Shown: positions 1 to 15,000 of the stretch, piece by piece
How positions within the stretch are numbered: the stretch's first letter is position 1
How the letters are laid out: each line of letters opens with the position of its first letter
DNA from: Crotophaga sulcirostris
Lineage: Eukaryota; Chordata; Aves; Cuculiformes; Crotophagidae
Reading direction: 5' to 3'
DNA: 64,000 bases
NCBI GenBank assembly: GCA_013397455.1
Contig: VYZB01000223.1
Coordinates: 950,263 to 1,014,262, forward strand
Notes under the pieces: model-generated
Databases searched by the model: none
Told to the model about the DNA's origin: nothing
What the model saw: the letters and a program-made list of their open reading frames with translations, nothing else
Made by a program: the position numbers and the translations under genes

Positions 1-3000
1 CAATTGTTGTTCATAAAGCTCTGCCTTAGGTCACCTCTCATGAAATTGGACATCACTTGATTTCAATGGCACTTTCAAGTGGTTTTATCATCTCGAGGGA
101 CAGGAGCTTGGTTTGGGATGGATTATTCTTACCATAATTCACCCCTGGCTGCCAATCTGCAGAGGAATGTAGTGTAAAACTGCATCAAGTCTGTTGAGAT
201 TACTGTTCTGAGAGCCGAGAGTGATGCAGCAGGGGAGTACTATCAGGTTTCCACCTGCAGTGGTCACCCTGTATGTATTCACTCTTCTCACCAGCTGGTC
301 ATCCTGATACAAAGATGCATCACCCAAATGGAGGCCCCTTCATATGTAACTTTTTCTTCACTACTGATATTGTCTTCCTCAACTCCTCTAAAGCCGGCGT
401 CCCTCTTTCCTCTAGGTTATGATGATAAGCTTTGTGTATACTGCGTCCTTCTGACAGAAAATAACAGGTTTGTGCTCACAAGCGTGTCAGAGAAGGAAAA
501 CAGCCTGTGGAAAGAAACTTTAGCCTAGGATGTGTTGCTTGTATCCATTATTGAGTGACAAATTTATTTTTTCTCATACTGAAATAGCTAATAGCAGCAT
601 CTTCTCACCCTAAGTAAACTATTGCCATAAAGAAAACATAAAAACCCAATGCATTCTGCTAAAGAAGTGGGATTTTCTACCCAGCTGCCTATTTACAAGC
701 TTAATAGGTGTACTGATACTGGGAAGTGAGTTTCTAAGTTGCTAGGAGAAAGGAAGAAGTACTGGGACTGGCAGTCTGAAGGGCACACATAGGCAGTGCA
801 ATGGTATAAGCTTCATTGCTGCAGGAAATCATGCTGTATTCTGACTCCTCAAAGTCTTTTTCAGAATTTTATTTCAAGTGAAAAACAACTTCTGTTTTTT
901 TTCAAAAGTTAAGTTTTTTTATTTTTTCTTCATTTTTTTGCAGAGTATAATCAAAGTAAGTACAATGAGGCACATCAAAACACCATGATGATAACATGAT
1001 GAAACACCATTCATGATATCAGTATTTTGCCTTGAAATGAATGTTAAAGCTAGTGTCCTATGTTCTGATTCAATTTAAACCAAAAAAACATATTTCAAAA
1101 TCATTCACACAGGGGAACTCCTATCTCCATGTAGCAGCAGATCTCCAAATTTATTAAAATGTTAGAATAGGCTAAATGCTTCTCTTTGCTTGGAAAGGCT
1201 AATAAATTTCCAGTAAATTTACAGTGGACACTGCTCTGAATGAAATCATAGGGGATTGCTGCCAAACACAGTCAGACAGATTTTGCTATATGGTTGAGTA
1301 GACCTGAGGTCTGCCTCCCCAGGGGGTGCTTTATACACCAATGGGTATCCCTGAGGATAACTCTATTTTGGAGGGATGCTACCAGGGAACAGGACCTCCC
1401 ATCTTGTCCCAGAGCTGCTGCTTCAGATGCTACTTGTTGATTACTCAAACTCTGGGGCTTCTCCTTTGCTCACAGTTTCAGAAATGGAATGCTGAGGCAG
1501 CCTTGAGGTTAATATTTCCTGAAGGTGATAAGAGAGGAGGAGCTGCTGGGAAATATGTAGCATGAGGTTTTCTGAAGTTTCTACTTTTCCAGTATCTGTT
1601 GTTTGCATCTCATGCCTCAGGGCTGATAATCCCATACTGTTTATAAGCCCTGAAGTCACAGAAAGATTTTAAAGGGCATTTTGCAAGAGGCTTATTAGAT
1701 AGAAATCGTTAAAGAGAAATGAAAGATGCTTTTGTGATCCTAAATCTGAATTTATCACCTGTGCTCTTCGTAGCATCAAGTACACTGCCCATCTGTACCC
1801 ACAAATGCTGACATCCGCTACCTTTTATATTGCTCAGTGTATTGATTGAGTCAGCAGGTCAGAGAGAGTAAGTGAAAGATGTTTTCTGCCTGACTTTCAG
1901 CAGAAGAGAAGTATTTCGGAGGAATTCTCTGTAAATTTTCCCAGTTGCCCAGGTTTGCTTGGAGCTATGTTCAATTATTCATTACTTAGAGAAACCAAAA
2001 ACAACTATGCCTGTGTGTAAGGTTCTGTGAACTCTAGTGAACAACAAAATCTCGGGTTAAGACGAATTTTAGACATTTATTCCTCCAAAGGAAAACTAAT
2101 AATTCTTGCTTACTTCTCTTTGGGCAGAAGTATTTTCAACTTATAAATGAACAAGAAACAAATTAACTTTAGCTGAGACATCTGAAACACTGATCTACAC
2201 AGTTAATTATTCCTGAGACCACAAATCATCTATGTTGTAGTTATCTGTTATCATTTGTCTTACAGTAGCAGCTAAAACTCGTTAATGAGGTTAAAAGCAA
2301 AGTTCTATGCTAACATGTTGTGAGAGGCAGCTTCTGCCCCAAGAGATTTATTATTTAAATAGAGATCAGTAAATGTGCAAGGAGCTTGTGGAGAACATGG
2401 AAATATTTCCAGTGTAGAAATATGACCCTTTATAGAGCTGAGCGCTCCCTGGGAAGAGGTTTGGTTTACAGCAAGTCAAGAACAACTTTTATCTGTCATG
2501 ATGCTGCTAAGGAATGACATTGCCCTGCTGTTATTCTGCAGAAAACAGGAGTATGAGTGTGGATTCCATAAATATTTCCCTCCTCTAAAAGCAAAAACTG
2601 CAGCCTGCTTCTGTGACTTTATTATTTTTTCACTTGTAGTCCCACTGATTTAAAATCTACATAAAGTTTTTTTCTGCTCAGGGACTCTTAATTAGCTTTT
2701 AAGTGCTAGCACTTCAAAGATGACTGTAATGTTTTTTCTGATTCACATGGGATATCAGCTGGGTTCTCTGTCATACAGCTGCTAGGAACATGTTACAATT
2801 TTGGAGCAAGAGATACTAATTTTGATTTTTAACATACCAGAAAAATCCAAGATTTAGCTAACTGGGACTGAGTGAGAGAAGCATCAGTGATTAACAGCGA
2901 CTGAGAAAGGTGAATCTCACTTGAATCTCTTTTTCAGGCTATAAACGTTCATTTACTTTTACCTTGTGCTTGTGGTTCACTTAATGCCTGCAAATGTTCA

Positions 3001-6000
3001 TAGCTCAAGCAAGAAAAAAACAGATTCTCCTTGTTCTGGGAATGCACTACAAAAAGCTGTGAGCAAGGGGATGGACTTAAAAGTGCATGCAGAAGAAGCA
3101 TCTTTGAGTAACAGGTGGCTTATTTCACAAAGAGTGCAATTCTAAGGGTATGAGAGTGTTCTCAACAGAATTTCTAATGCTAAGTCACATGTTGTATCTG
3201 TAGCTGGCTCTTGGAAGTGCCCATGCTGTGACAACTTCAGGGGTGAGAGTGGCTTCTTACATTATAACTGGAGGGACAGATGTATAAACTGTGCAGTTGT
3301 TGCACCTCCTTCATCGGTCATCAACCTGCAGCTTGAACAACGTAAATAATCATTTGTAGCACACTTCAATGCAATCCAGAAAAGAATAACATCATTTATC
3401 ACTTGTTGGTGCCAAAATGGATTTTAAGCCCTCATATTGTCACTTACTGCAGGTCAGTATCTTTTTAACTGCACAAAGATCCGATTTTATAGAATGGCTT
3501 ATCATAGATGTAATTTTCAAAAGGATCTAAAAAGAACATATTTGGAAAAGGCAGGGAGCCAGGGCATGTGGTACCCACATTGTTGCAAGTGCAGGAGTCA
3601 GATGTAGCCAGCTAGGGACTTCTGGTGTGCTCCTGTTCTCCAAGCCTGACTTGTGATCCTGTGTTGGTGGGTTGGGTTGCTGGGTAGGGAAGGTATTACA
3701 CAAACTGTTGGTTTGAAACTGTCACAGTGCTGTGGTCAATGATATCCTACTGTAAGCTGAGGACTTTGTGAGGTTGTATGTGCTATATGCCTTTACTGTG
3801 AAATTCCTATTTGTGCTGGTCTTGGTGTTGGCATTTTGTTTCAAAGTCAGAATTGTGGATTTTAGCAAAAGCTGAGATGTTTTCCTCTTTCGGCATGAAC
3901 ATTACTTTTCAAATGATAATCACTGATGTAAACTGTTTTATTATTATATTTCATTACTGGATGGCAAAATCAACATGAAGTAATAAGGCAGCTGGGACCA
4001 GGTTAGAAAATAGTAAAGCTGAAATGAAAGGCATAAATCTAAAATGTGTATGATGATAATTTTTTTTCACAAAATAAATATGTGGAAAATGAAGAAGAAA
4101 AAATAGAAATCGCCAAAGCTTTCATATTGAGTAAGAATTAATGTGAACCACTTAGCAGTCTTGAAATTACTGTCTTTTCTAGATTTTATAAATGCTTCAA
4201 GTCATTGAGTTTTTTTTTTCCCTGTTATTGCTTTGCCTTGTGTTAGCAAGGACAGTGAATTACAACATAGTTAACTAAAGTCTTTTCCCATGAGATAACA
4301 AGTTTACTTGTTCCATTTAAAATTTGATACTGTGTGGGAAAAATATTTGTGCTTACCTTGCCATATTTAGTTGATATGTATTACCAAACTATCTTTTGCT
4401 ACACACCGTTCTGGATAGAGCTTGGTTCCTGCTGACAACACATCCTGCTTTAAAAAAGGTTCTGACTACATATGGTAACTTCTGAACGTTGTGCATCACT
4501 CCTTGATTAGCAGGAAAAAAAGTCCATTTGGGCGTTTTCAAATTCACGTCTACAAAAATGTCAGAGTGCAGGCAGTATAATCCATTTTATTAATGACTTT
4601 ACTTGATGGAGAGAAAGCATTCACAATAGCATGATGATTTTCTGATCTGGCTCTTTGCACGATTCCAGGAAGCCCTGGTGTATCTGCAAGGGCATGAACT
4701 GTCACCGGGGTTTAGGATCACATCTCTGAGTTTGTCTCTCAAACTCACTTTGATCCTTTCCCTTCAGCAGAATCCAGATAAGTTAATTGATCTATTGGCT
4801 TGTTTCTTACGCGAGAAACTGCTTGCCTGTGTGAAGTGATCTATCATTTTGTTACCCTGTGGTGATCTGACAAGGGGATTAGAGCCAGACATTTCTCATC
4901 CATTTATATTTAATTAGAAATAGCCATTAGCAAGTTTGGGACTTTCAATAATTGTGTATTTCCTGCTTGCATTTATTTTTCCTTATCATTGCTTTCCTGT
5001 AACTCTTACATTAACCAGTAATGATGCACTAATTGATTGTGAGGTTGAGTGCTTTTGACTCAATATAGGAACTGCAAGGCTTCTGATAAATGAGAAACAC
5101 TGCATAATTTTTTATGTTTACTCATACTGAATTACACGCTTTTGTTTAGATTCTTTAAATGGTCTTGATGGACCTTAATAACTATCTTGAAATAAAATAT
5201 GTCTTCTGAAAGCCAGTGAGAGTATCAGAATCCCAGCCTACGCACCTTACCCAAGACATTTGCACTTTTTGGAGAAATTCATTAAAACATTGAAATCAAT
5301 TCTCATAAATTTCAGATTGTGCATTTTTATTTCAGTAAATACTAAGCACCACAAAGAGGTAAGTTGCTGTTAGCAGTTACTCTAAATCAGATTGGCTTGG
5401 ATATCCTTCAAAAAACAATTTGCACTCATTTTAAAATAGTGTGATAATGAATTGCATTAATTGTTAATGTTCACTTTCAGCGTCATTACAGAACACATTC
5501 TAAATCCTTCCCCACAGGAGAAGAAATTGGCAGTATGTGCTAGGAAGGAAATTGCAAGAAGCCTGAGTATAATTATTTGTTTGTAGTAGCTCAAGTCCCA
5601 TTACTTACTTAGGAGAGTGACTTTTCTCATGTGATCAAACTTTTCCAGCTCAATGGCAGAGGTCCCTGGCAGATTTATGTGAGCTGCTCACTTTGCATCA
5701 GCAGGATTGACTTCAGAAGAGCTGGTACAGACCAAGTAGCAGGACCAAAATGACTTAAGAAGTATCAGCTATCACGTTCTGACATCATTCAGATAACCCA
5801 TTTTCCTTTTTAAAAACTGCATAAAGTATTTATCTAAAGGTTATGACATGAAGCAAAACAACAATTAGAAAACACACCTCAGAACTACATACCATGGGGA
5901 GTTTAAATTAGGAAACAGAAAGTTTGAATTATAAGTGGTGCTTTTTTTAATTCATGGCAGGTTTTATATTGCCTAGGGGTTATTCTGGGTGTAATGTTTT

Positions 6001-9000
6001 TATTCTTCCTCCTGGTTCAGTACCCTACTTTGGGGTGCTCAGTACTGGTGGTCTTCATGAGATAAAAAATACCTTCCAAGCTTAAAGGACTTCTCTTGGT
6101 GCGTAAGTGCTCATTGATTGTTAAGTGATTAATTGATTTGTAGAGCATGCATTGTTTATTGGCTCCAACCACATCCATAAGGGCTATCCACACAAGCAGA
6201 CTAAGCACAAGCACTTTAGGGGCAGAAAAGTGTAGTTTCATGGTTAAGTCACAGGATTGGGGTTCAGATTCTAGGAGATATTACTTTACTTTCCTTTTAC
6301 TAGGAGATACTGCTTTAACTTTTCAGTTGAAGAATGAAAGGATCCCAGGAGTCTTTTACCTGGTGGTTTATGCTTATGAACCATGTTGATAACTGTTTCC
6401 AGGACAAGATGGAATAGTACTTTGCATTCTAAACCTGCTTGGAAATGGTGAAATTCACTATATCAAAACCCAGAACATCAAAAATATGTTCTGGTTTTGC
6501 TAGCTGCCTAAAATTTCAAAGGGAAATACTTCTTTAAAATAGTTTATACCTATTAAAATATTTTGCAGTTCCTCTGATAAGATCCCTGTAGTTGTTGACT
6601 CCACTTGTGATCTGCATGTTTGAATTTATGCTGGTCATCAAAACAAAAACAATTTTTGAAAAGAGAAAACAGAGAAAATGGTGAAATGTGAATGAAAGAG
6701 GTTTTGAAAACATTTCCCATGGAACTGCCAGATACAACTTACAGTTCTCTGCAAATCAAAGTTTGCTTATTTAGGAGGGCAGATGGGTAAAGGAAAAGCC
6801 TGAGTGACACTTGGAAGTCAGCAAAGCTGGAGTAGTGAAACAGAGGATGAAGGAAAACAGAAACAAATGAAGAGGTGACAACTTTAAGCTTCTAAGAGAA
6901 AAGTGAGGAGTGAGTTCTGTACTAGTACAGAACTTTTACATAGCCAACAGGTATTTTTAAGGCAAGTTATTCAGTCTCTTTGATTAGACGTCAGGGGAGA
7001 GCCATACAAAGAAAGTAAATAAGGAGGGAAGCATACAGAAAGTATTGTAAAGTCTCTTTCTTAATGGAGGAAATAAAAGGCAAATTCACCTGCTGGTGAG
7101 TGCCAGCTGTCCTGATAGGGAAGAAAACTGCCATAACACACGAGGGCCACAGGCTGCTCTGGAGCACTGGCCCTCACCTTCCCTCATGTTGAAGCTAGTC
7201 CATTTTCCAGAATGAAATTATGTATTTGCAAGGCAGGATGATATAATCTTTCATTTGATTGTTTCCTATAATTTATTGGCTTCTATTAACACACATAAAA
7301 CTTCTCTTCCTCCGCCTGCAGAGCAAATACCCTGAAACCACAGCAGCCAGTGACACAGCAAGACAGGCATGTCTCACTGCCGGTCGTTAACAGAGTCATG
7401 CTGGTGCCTAATTACTTGTCATGGTTCATAACACTCATTTTTCAGACTGCCTGAGGAGTCACAGACGGGGACACGGGGACACAGTACCAGATCCTTGGAG
7501 CACTAAAATATCACAGCTTGTCGTGATAGCAGATGCTGGTATAGGCTGCAGCTTATTAAGGAAGTTTCATCAGAATAGTAAAACTGGAGACAGCATGTAG
7601 ATTCCAAACTACAGCAGTGCATGGTAGGTGCATTTGAAAATCCCTTCAGTCTTTTGTAGCAGCTTTACACCACCTGAAGGCTCTGCACATTCTTGATCTG
7701 TATGGCTGTCTGTACTCATTAGGTTAAATTTAGAGTAGGGTATGAATTAGCTGAAATAAATGGGGCACATTCAGTAGGTGATGCACTGGAACATTGCTGA
7801 GCTTGTGAGTGCACTGTAGAGGCACATATATGTAACTGAAAAGCATTCCTGTTCCATTTAGAAAAATGACATCCAGGGTGACTAATGACCACAGGGGGCA
7901 GACTCAGCAATACACAGTGAACACTCTTGCTCAGATGCGTGCCATGATCAGATTTCAGGTAGCCTGCAACTAACCAGATGTCATAAAGGCGTTTAGTTAA
8001 GTTGTGAGTAGCACAGAAGCACTACAGCATCAGCAGCACAGTTACATTAGCAAAGGGAAGGTCAGTAGGAGCTGCAGGTGTTCAGCATCCTTTGGGATCT
8101 GGCTCAGATGCAGCTTTGGAACACAAGTCCAAAGGTCTTGCTCTTTTTCAAGTATCAACAGCCATTTCTCATCTTGCCAAAATGCAAATGTCTACTGTTT
8201 AAAGATGTCAGCACACATACCACAAGATACTTTGCTCATCAGAGTGATCACAAACATAACAAGAGGATTAGACATGATCATTATTCAAATGCTGGCCTGG
8301 TAGAAAACAGTTTCTTTTCCCCTTTGACTGAATGCTGTAGAGCCTAAATATGCCAAGTCTCTCCTGTTGCAATCTGCAGTCAGTGTGAACTGTACCTACA
8401 TCTACAGTGAAACAGCAGAAATACTAACTTCTGTATCTTGTGACTGCACCTCAATTTATCCTCCAAACAGAGATTTTACACCTCCTCACAAATTTAAGGA
8501 CTTTACTTGTGGAGGTGCAAGTGATACCCTTAGGGCATGCCCTGTTCTTGAGATTTGGAAGCTCAAGTTCCTAAGCCAAGAGGCAGGAATTTACCTGTAA
8601 ACAATCCCCAGCTGCTATCAAAGCAAAGGAAAAGGAATTGGCTCTGGCCATTTCCTTTGCCTCAGCTTTGCGAGGAGCAATGTACCTGCAAGTTGATAGT
8701 ATTGCTTTTCAGCAGTAAGTGATAAAATCTCATTTTCTCCAAGGATTAGTTGGAATTTAGGTATTTTACAGGAAAGTGGACAGCACTGAACTTTTTGGAT
8801 CAATGATTCTTTCATGCAGAGAGCATGTAAGTCATTTAAGGGACTTAAGGGTGCTCTCACCTTCTATCATTGAATGGCTATCCCAAGCATATGGAAGTTA
8901 CTATTTCCTTTGAAATCTCACCACAAGGAGTAAGGCTAGATCGGATCAGAGCTTTAAAAAGTATGTTATCTTGAGGTGTTATCTGTCCAGATCGTAAGTG

Positions 9001-12000
9001 TACTGGTGTATCTTTACTGTGGGGAAAGAGAAGCAGCTTTCAAAGGCTGTCGATAATGTATCTTACATTAAGAAACCTAAGCCTGTGTCAGCTGGAGGGG
9101 GTAGCCTTGCAGAAGGATATCTTTTGAAGAAAGGTTTGGCTGTTCATGAAACAGAATTCAGAGGGTGAAGTGATAAAAGGAAGTTGCCCATATGGAAACT
9201 GGAGTTTCCCTGCTGCACTAGTACAATCTTTAACTGGGCCATGTTATCCCCATGTCCCCTTCCTGTAGACAATGCCACGTCCCATCTCCTGAGTTCTCTT
9301 AACCTAAGCCAAACCTGCACACTTTTTGAGGTGATCTTTCCCAAATTGTGCAGCCATACTTCTCATTCTATAGAAAGAACATAAGTTTTTTTCTAACAAA
9401 CACTGTGTCTCATAACCTCCCAGGAAGGTGATCTCCCTCCTATCAAAACTGGGTTGTTGGCAAGGCAACTTTCAGCTTATGTTTGCTAGGTTGAAAAAGA
9501 CCCTGAGAAGCAGGGCTTGGTCATTTTAAGCTCAGCAGCATGCTAATATGTTGCCCTATTTTCAGGGAAAATTTCGTGCACCTAACAATATTGAGGGCTA
9601 GGAGGGCAGACATGCATCTCGGTAAATTTCTCCGGAATTTAAAAATACATATGTATGTGTGTGCACGAGTACATATGTGACTGAAGATGACTGTAAAATG
9701 CTTAAAATCATCATTACTTTTCCAGGAAAACCATAAAGGTTACATTGCAGCTCTGGCAAGGACATCTTGTGCTCCTTTCAGCCACACTATATGAAAACAA
9801 ACAAAACCAAACAGAACCAAATCCCCAGCCGTAAAATGTGGAAGACCCATTGCTCCAAAATTAAATGAGTGAATGGTAGTGCTGTCTTCCAAGGTAAGAG
9901 AGAGGCCACATTTTCCCTTCCAGAGATGTCTGAATATATTGATTCAGATTGCCTGAAAAAACCTCCAGGCCCTTAAGAAATCCTGGTGTTTGTCTTAACA
10001 TTTTTAACAGCTTTAATTGGTGACATGATGCAAACGAGGTGTGACTCACCCACAAATTTGCTGGAGGATGAGGGAAGTATCGCACAATACCTGTTTTCAC
10101 TGTTGAAATCAGCCATCTCTTGGTCTCTGTGGTAGGCAGAATAACAGGCAGATGCCCAGTGAGCCCTTTTTTGACCTTATTTGCTCTTGTGGTCAAAACA
10201 TTTACAGCCTGGCTATCTGGAGAACATCAGTAATGCTTTGTCTATTGAGAACATTTGAAGACAGGAGCGGAACAAAATATGAGGCATGTTCATTAAAGCA
10301 CAGGACAGAAAGTGGCAGCTATACAAGTGGCTCAGTTTGGCCTGTGAAATTCAGAGCACTACTGCAGGAAGCTAGTACCCAGGCTAAAAGCTTCAGCTTT
10401 GGGATGGGTCTATCTGTTTCACACTGTGTGGGAGAAATACAGCCTTTACAAAACTGATCTTTCCCACTGGATTACCCAGCTGCCCTCTCCTCAGGTTTTT
10501 TTCTCCTGAAGGGCCTGTCTGAGAGCTCCAGTTTGTCTGCTGCGTCCTAATGGCATTGAGCCTCTCAATTCATGGTAAAGAATTCAGCTGGAATAGGAAA
10601 TTGCAAATTCATTTCTTTTCTCATTATGAAAAAATGAATTTCAATTGGCTTTCTTTGCTCTCTCTCCTTGGATGCCTACAGCGACTGAAAATATTCTACC
10701 TTAGAAATAACATCTTCCAGCACATCAGACAATATTGCCAAGCAATTATCAAAAAAGAGCCCTTGGCATAGGTAAGAGAGCTTAACTGCACCAGTAGCAA
10801 GGCAAACACCTGTGCCTTCTGGTCTGCTATTGGTAACTCTTACCACATCTTTTCATCACGACTCAGTCAATGCAGCTATGAATTTATAGCTGAAACATTG
10901 CTCAGACAGTGCATCTGGTACCAGCATGTTCATCTGAGTCTATTCAGTTCACAGAGAGGGAAATGAAAGTGTATTTTTGCTGAAAAAAATATGGCTTGTA
11001 CACCAAAGCAGAAGAATAAAAAGGAGCTTCAGTTCGAGGGGGTGAGAGTGGGGAAACTGAGCTGAGATTAAGACTCAGGGAGAAACACACTAGAAGGGTG
11101 TATGCTGAGGGGAAAATGGTAAAGAGGATAAGAGAGGGAGTGAGGCAGTGAAAAGATTTTGAAACTTTCAGATTTATGAGATAAAAGCTACCATAAAGAC
11201 GTCCTTTTTGCAGTGCAGTTTTATTTTCCTCCAATATTTTGAAATGCTTTTAATACCCTGGAACACGGCAGCCATAAGCTGTCATGTGTGTCAGGGTTGA
11301 AACATAATTAAAAATAAAAGACAACTCACTCAATGGCTGAAGTTATAGCAGCTGTTTCCTTGTGATTGCTGCTTCACATCTAATTAGCCTTAGACAAGTT
11401 TTAAGATTGTTGTTAGCTGTGAGGAGCATATATTTGAGGAGTTTAAATAAAATATTGTGACTTGTTTTTACAGGACCTGAGACACTCTGCTTCAGAGTAA
11501 GACTCATTGTGAAATGCGGTTCCCTCTGGAACAACCTCAGACCAACTGTGCTGGTACAAACCTGTGGTTCAATGTCAGTGTTGTCACCAGCAGTGGCCAT
11601 TAAGCAGGTACATAAAGAGAAGCGCAAGGCTCACATAAATGAGACTGTCCCTAATTCTCTTCCAGCCTACAGCTACTTCAGTTTGGACCTTTTATGCAAT
11701 TTTATGGCTGCTTAAGTTTTCTCAGTGCATCTCTGCCTTTCAAGCACTTGCCCAGTTGCAATTAACAGGATTATATTTTATTATAAAGCAACGTGAGAAA
11801 CAACAGGTACCTGAAAAGTGTTGAGGACAGGCTGTGAGTGCAAAGCTTCTAATAGGAACAGCCAGAAAGAGAAACCCATGACTAAATCTAGGTTATGTTT
11901 TAATGGAGGGCTAATCAGGTCATTTCATAAAGGCTTACTGAGCAGGGAGCAATGCACCAGGTCCATATTTGCGAAGGCAACCAGCTGCTTCATGTCTGGA

Positions 12001-15000
12001 TGCTGCAACTGCACAGCACAGCTAATTGCCAAGACCTTCAGAGGATGCTAAAAAAAAATCCAGTCTTCCCACAGAAGTACAGGACCTGGTGAGATACTTT
12101 TCCTTTTCTCCTTTTTTATGATTAGTTTTGGGAACAGGCTCTCCAGAAAACTTAAAAGTCATCCCATTCTTGCTTTCTCTCCTGTGCACAGTGACCCTGT
12201 GTATGTATAAGAATTTTCTTAAGAGAGAGAAAACTAAAAAAAAAGGGGATCCTTTATGTGAAATCCTACTCTCCAAGCTAGTTTCAGCTGGCTGTTGTAC
12301 CTGAAGAAAGCTGATAAATCTTATCGAGGTTGGTCTGCAGTTGTACCTGAAATGGACCCATGTGTTTCTCAGCAATTATTAGCTACGGATGTTCTACTAA
12401 TTTCCAAGAATTTTGCTGCCTCGGAGATGCTAGACTGAAAATGGCTCCCGTGTTATTAACACATTTATTAAATGGTCTCTTGCCTTGTGGTTAAAGCTAA
12501 GGGTATAAAAATGAGAGCTCTGAGATGGAAAATTGCTGATTGCCAAATAGGAAGTTGCAAAGGAGAAGGTGAACTTTTATTTTAAATAATGATGCTTTTT
12601 CTTGGCCCATTCTTTGAGCAAGTTGCTTTGACACACTGAACAAAAACAAATTAAGCTTTTGGGCTCAAACGCAGCAAGTATTTGAAGCCCATTTCTGCAG
12701 TAAGGTGTTGAGAAGGTTCCTAAATAGCTTATGGGGGATGATGTATGATAAAGGGAGTGACTACAGTGGTTTTTGTACTTTATTACAATGTTTGCCTTAC
12801 TTTATCTTCCCCTGCAACCTTAGGGATCAACTTTAAAAGCTCATGGATATTGCTGTGAGTTACTGAAGTTTCTTTCATATCGTGTGTTAGCTTTGGAAAC
12901 CTAGTTATCACATTAGACCTGTTCATTTAGCACACAAGTCCTTCAAAACATGATGAATTCTTTGTTGAAATCAATAAGCATTTTGTTTCAAAAGGCACTA
13001 ACGGAGCCTGTCCTGACAGCTTCTCCGAATTTCCTCTCTGTTTCTCTGTGCTTCTGTGTCCCTTACAACAGCAAAACAGAACAGAAAAAGACTCCCATGT
13101 ATTTCTCATTAGCTGGAGTATCAATTGAGGTCTGGCTTGCTTTCTGCCTTTTTAAACCACCAAATGCAATCTGTTCACATCTTTCGCAATTGCAGTGAAC
13201 TGCCCTAATACAGAAGCTGTTCCAGCATAAGTTATCATATTTAGCCCAGAGTAACCATGAAAATATTCCTGCTAACACCTACCACCACCTAGAAACAACA
13301 GACTACAAATTCTGATCCTGCGTATTCGAAGTGGCTGAAAATTGATTCTCTGTTCATTAAGATGTGGCCAATTCACAGTGAAAGAAAAAGAAAGAGTATT
13401 ACATTATGTCCTGTCTTTCAGATCCCTGGGCATACTTTATATCAAAGATACATCAGTCTCTATTATTATTTAGCACTTGCATTAGCAAAATGCTTAATAC
13501 CTATGTCTACAGAATAGGACCTGTGGAGCTGAGCAAGATAACAGTCCTCCTCACAAGAGGTTTACAGAGTATAAAAAAGGCCCATGGATACAGATGTCTC
13601 AGAAGTGCTGGGATAATGGGGGGAAAAAGACATATAACAGACTTCAGACCCCCAAGGCCAGGCATGTGGCTCCTTTTCAACTCCTCTTCAACTACCTTGG
13701 GAATGAATTTCCCAAAGCTGTAATTTTAAGCCTTATGACTGCTTCATGCAACCTCTACAACACACATTTTAATGAATCCCAATAAAATGGAAAGTTTTAT
13801 TTTTTTTCTTTTTGCACCTGCTTATTAAAATATGAAAGGCTGGTTCATGTAAGCTTTTAGAAAAAATACCAGTTTACCTCATTATGGGCAACTAGGTTGT
13901 ATCCAGACTATTTGAAGCATTACTTTCCAATGATATAAACATTTCCTGTAGGATCCCCTTTGCAAGGGCAGCTGTTTCAAGTGTGTGCACAGTCACTTTT
14001 GTCGGTGCAGGATGGATCTGTGTGAGGTATGTTTTGTGTACTGAACGGTGATAGTAATTTTGCTGACAATAGGTAGTGGAAATTTCAAAGAAAGACAGTA
14101 GAGACAAATGTGCTAGAAATACAAAATACCTGCTAACAGGTCTTCCCTGGAGGCAAACCTTTTTTTAATATCAAATGTCTTTTTCTTTAGATGGTCTGTT
14201 TATCTGCCATAATTTGACAGTATGTGAAAATGATATCTGAATTTATTTTCCAAAAGATAATTATCTTGGCGTTTAGTCTCTGTGTTTTCTAAATCTTTCC
14301 AACATTTGTTTTTCTTCTCTTCTCAAGCAGGTTCTACATCTCCCAAATTTAGTGGTATTTTCCCTCACACAGGCTACTCTCCACTTAGTGGCTATCACCA
14401 AGAGAAAATACCTGCTTGTATGGGGAGGAAAGCAAAGGAAGGAATAAATACAGCAGATGGGCAATAGGACTTATAAAGCATGTTGGAAACTCTCTTTCCA
14501 TTACCTGGGGACACTCTCCAGGTAAAAAAATCATCTCTCTCTGCAGCTTTCTTTGATACCTGTGGAGATGATTCTGTGTAATGGGTGCCACAGAAACAAT
14601 CACAGATGTCTCAGAGGGCACTGGAAACCTAATATCAATCCTGGCCATCTCCTGGCCTCCAGTCCGTTCATCTTCAGATCCTCACATATTAAACTCACCA
14701 TAAGGGAGCAGGGGATTGCAGGCACAGCTCTGGGACACCCAACAGCTTTGGGAGGGTGCCCATCACTTGCCAGGGTCCTGATTGTACCAGTTCCTCTCTA
14801 GTCCTCAACAATGATGTGTCTGATCAGGTGCTGAAGTGAATTAAGGTTGCCCCCTAATGACCAAAAAATACAAAGCTTGCAAAAAATTATGTTTGGCACC
14901 ACACACAAAATGTTAATGGTCATGGTTTGAGCGTCTCAGCATAAAAAAAAATGAAGTAGTACTACCCTCAGAGGACAAGGGTAATTTGATGATGAATAAT

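Noticed and set aside
1845..1857. Another TGAGTCAGCA Maf-like site
   Set aside because: Single half-site far (45 kb) from BFSP1 with no supporting context. Sites of this length are expected by chance.
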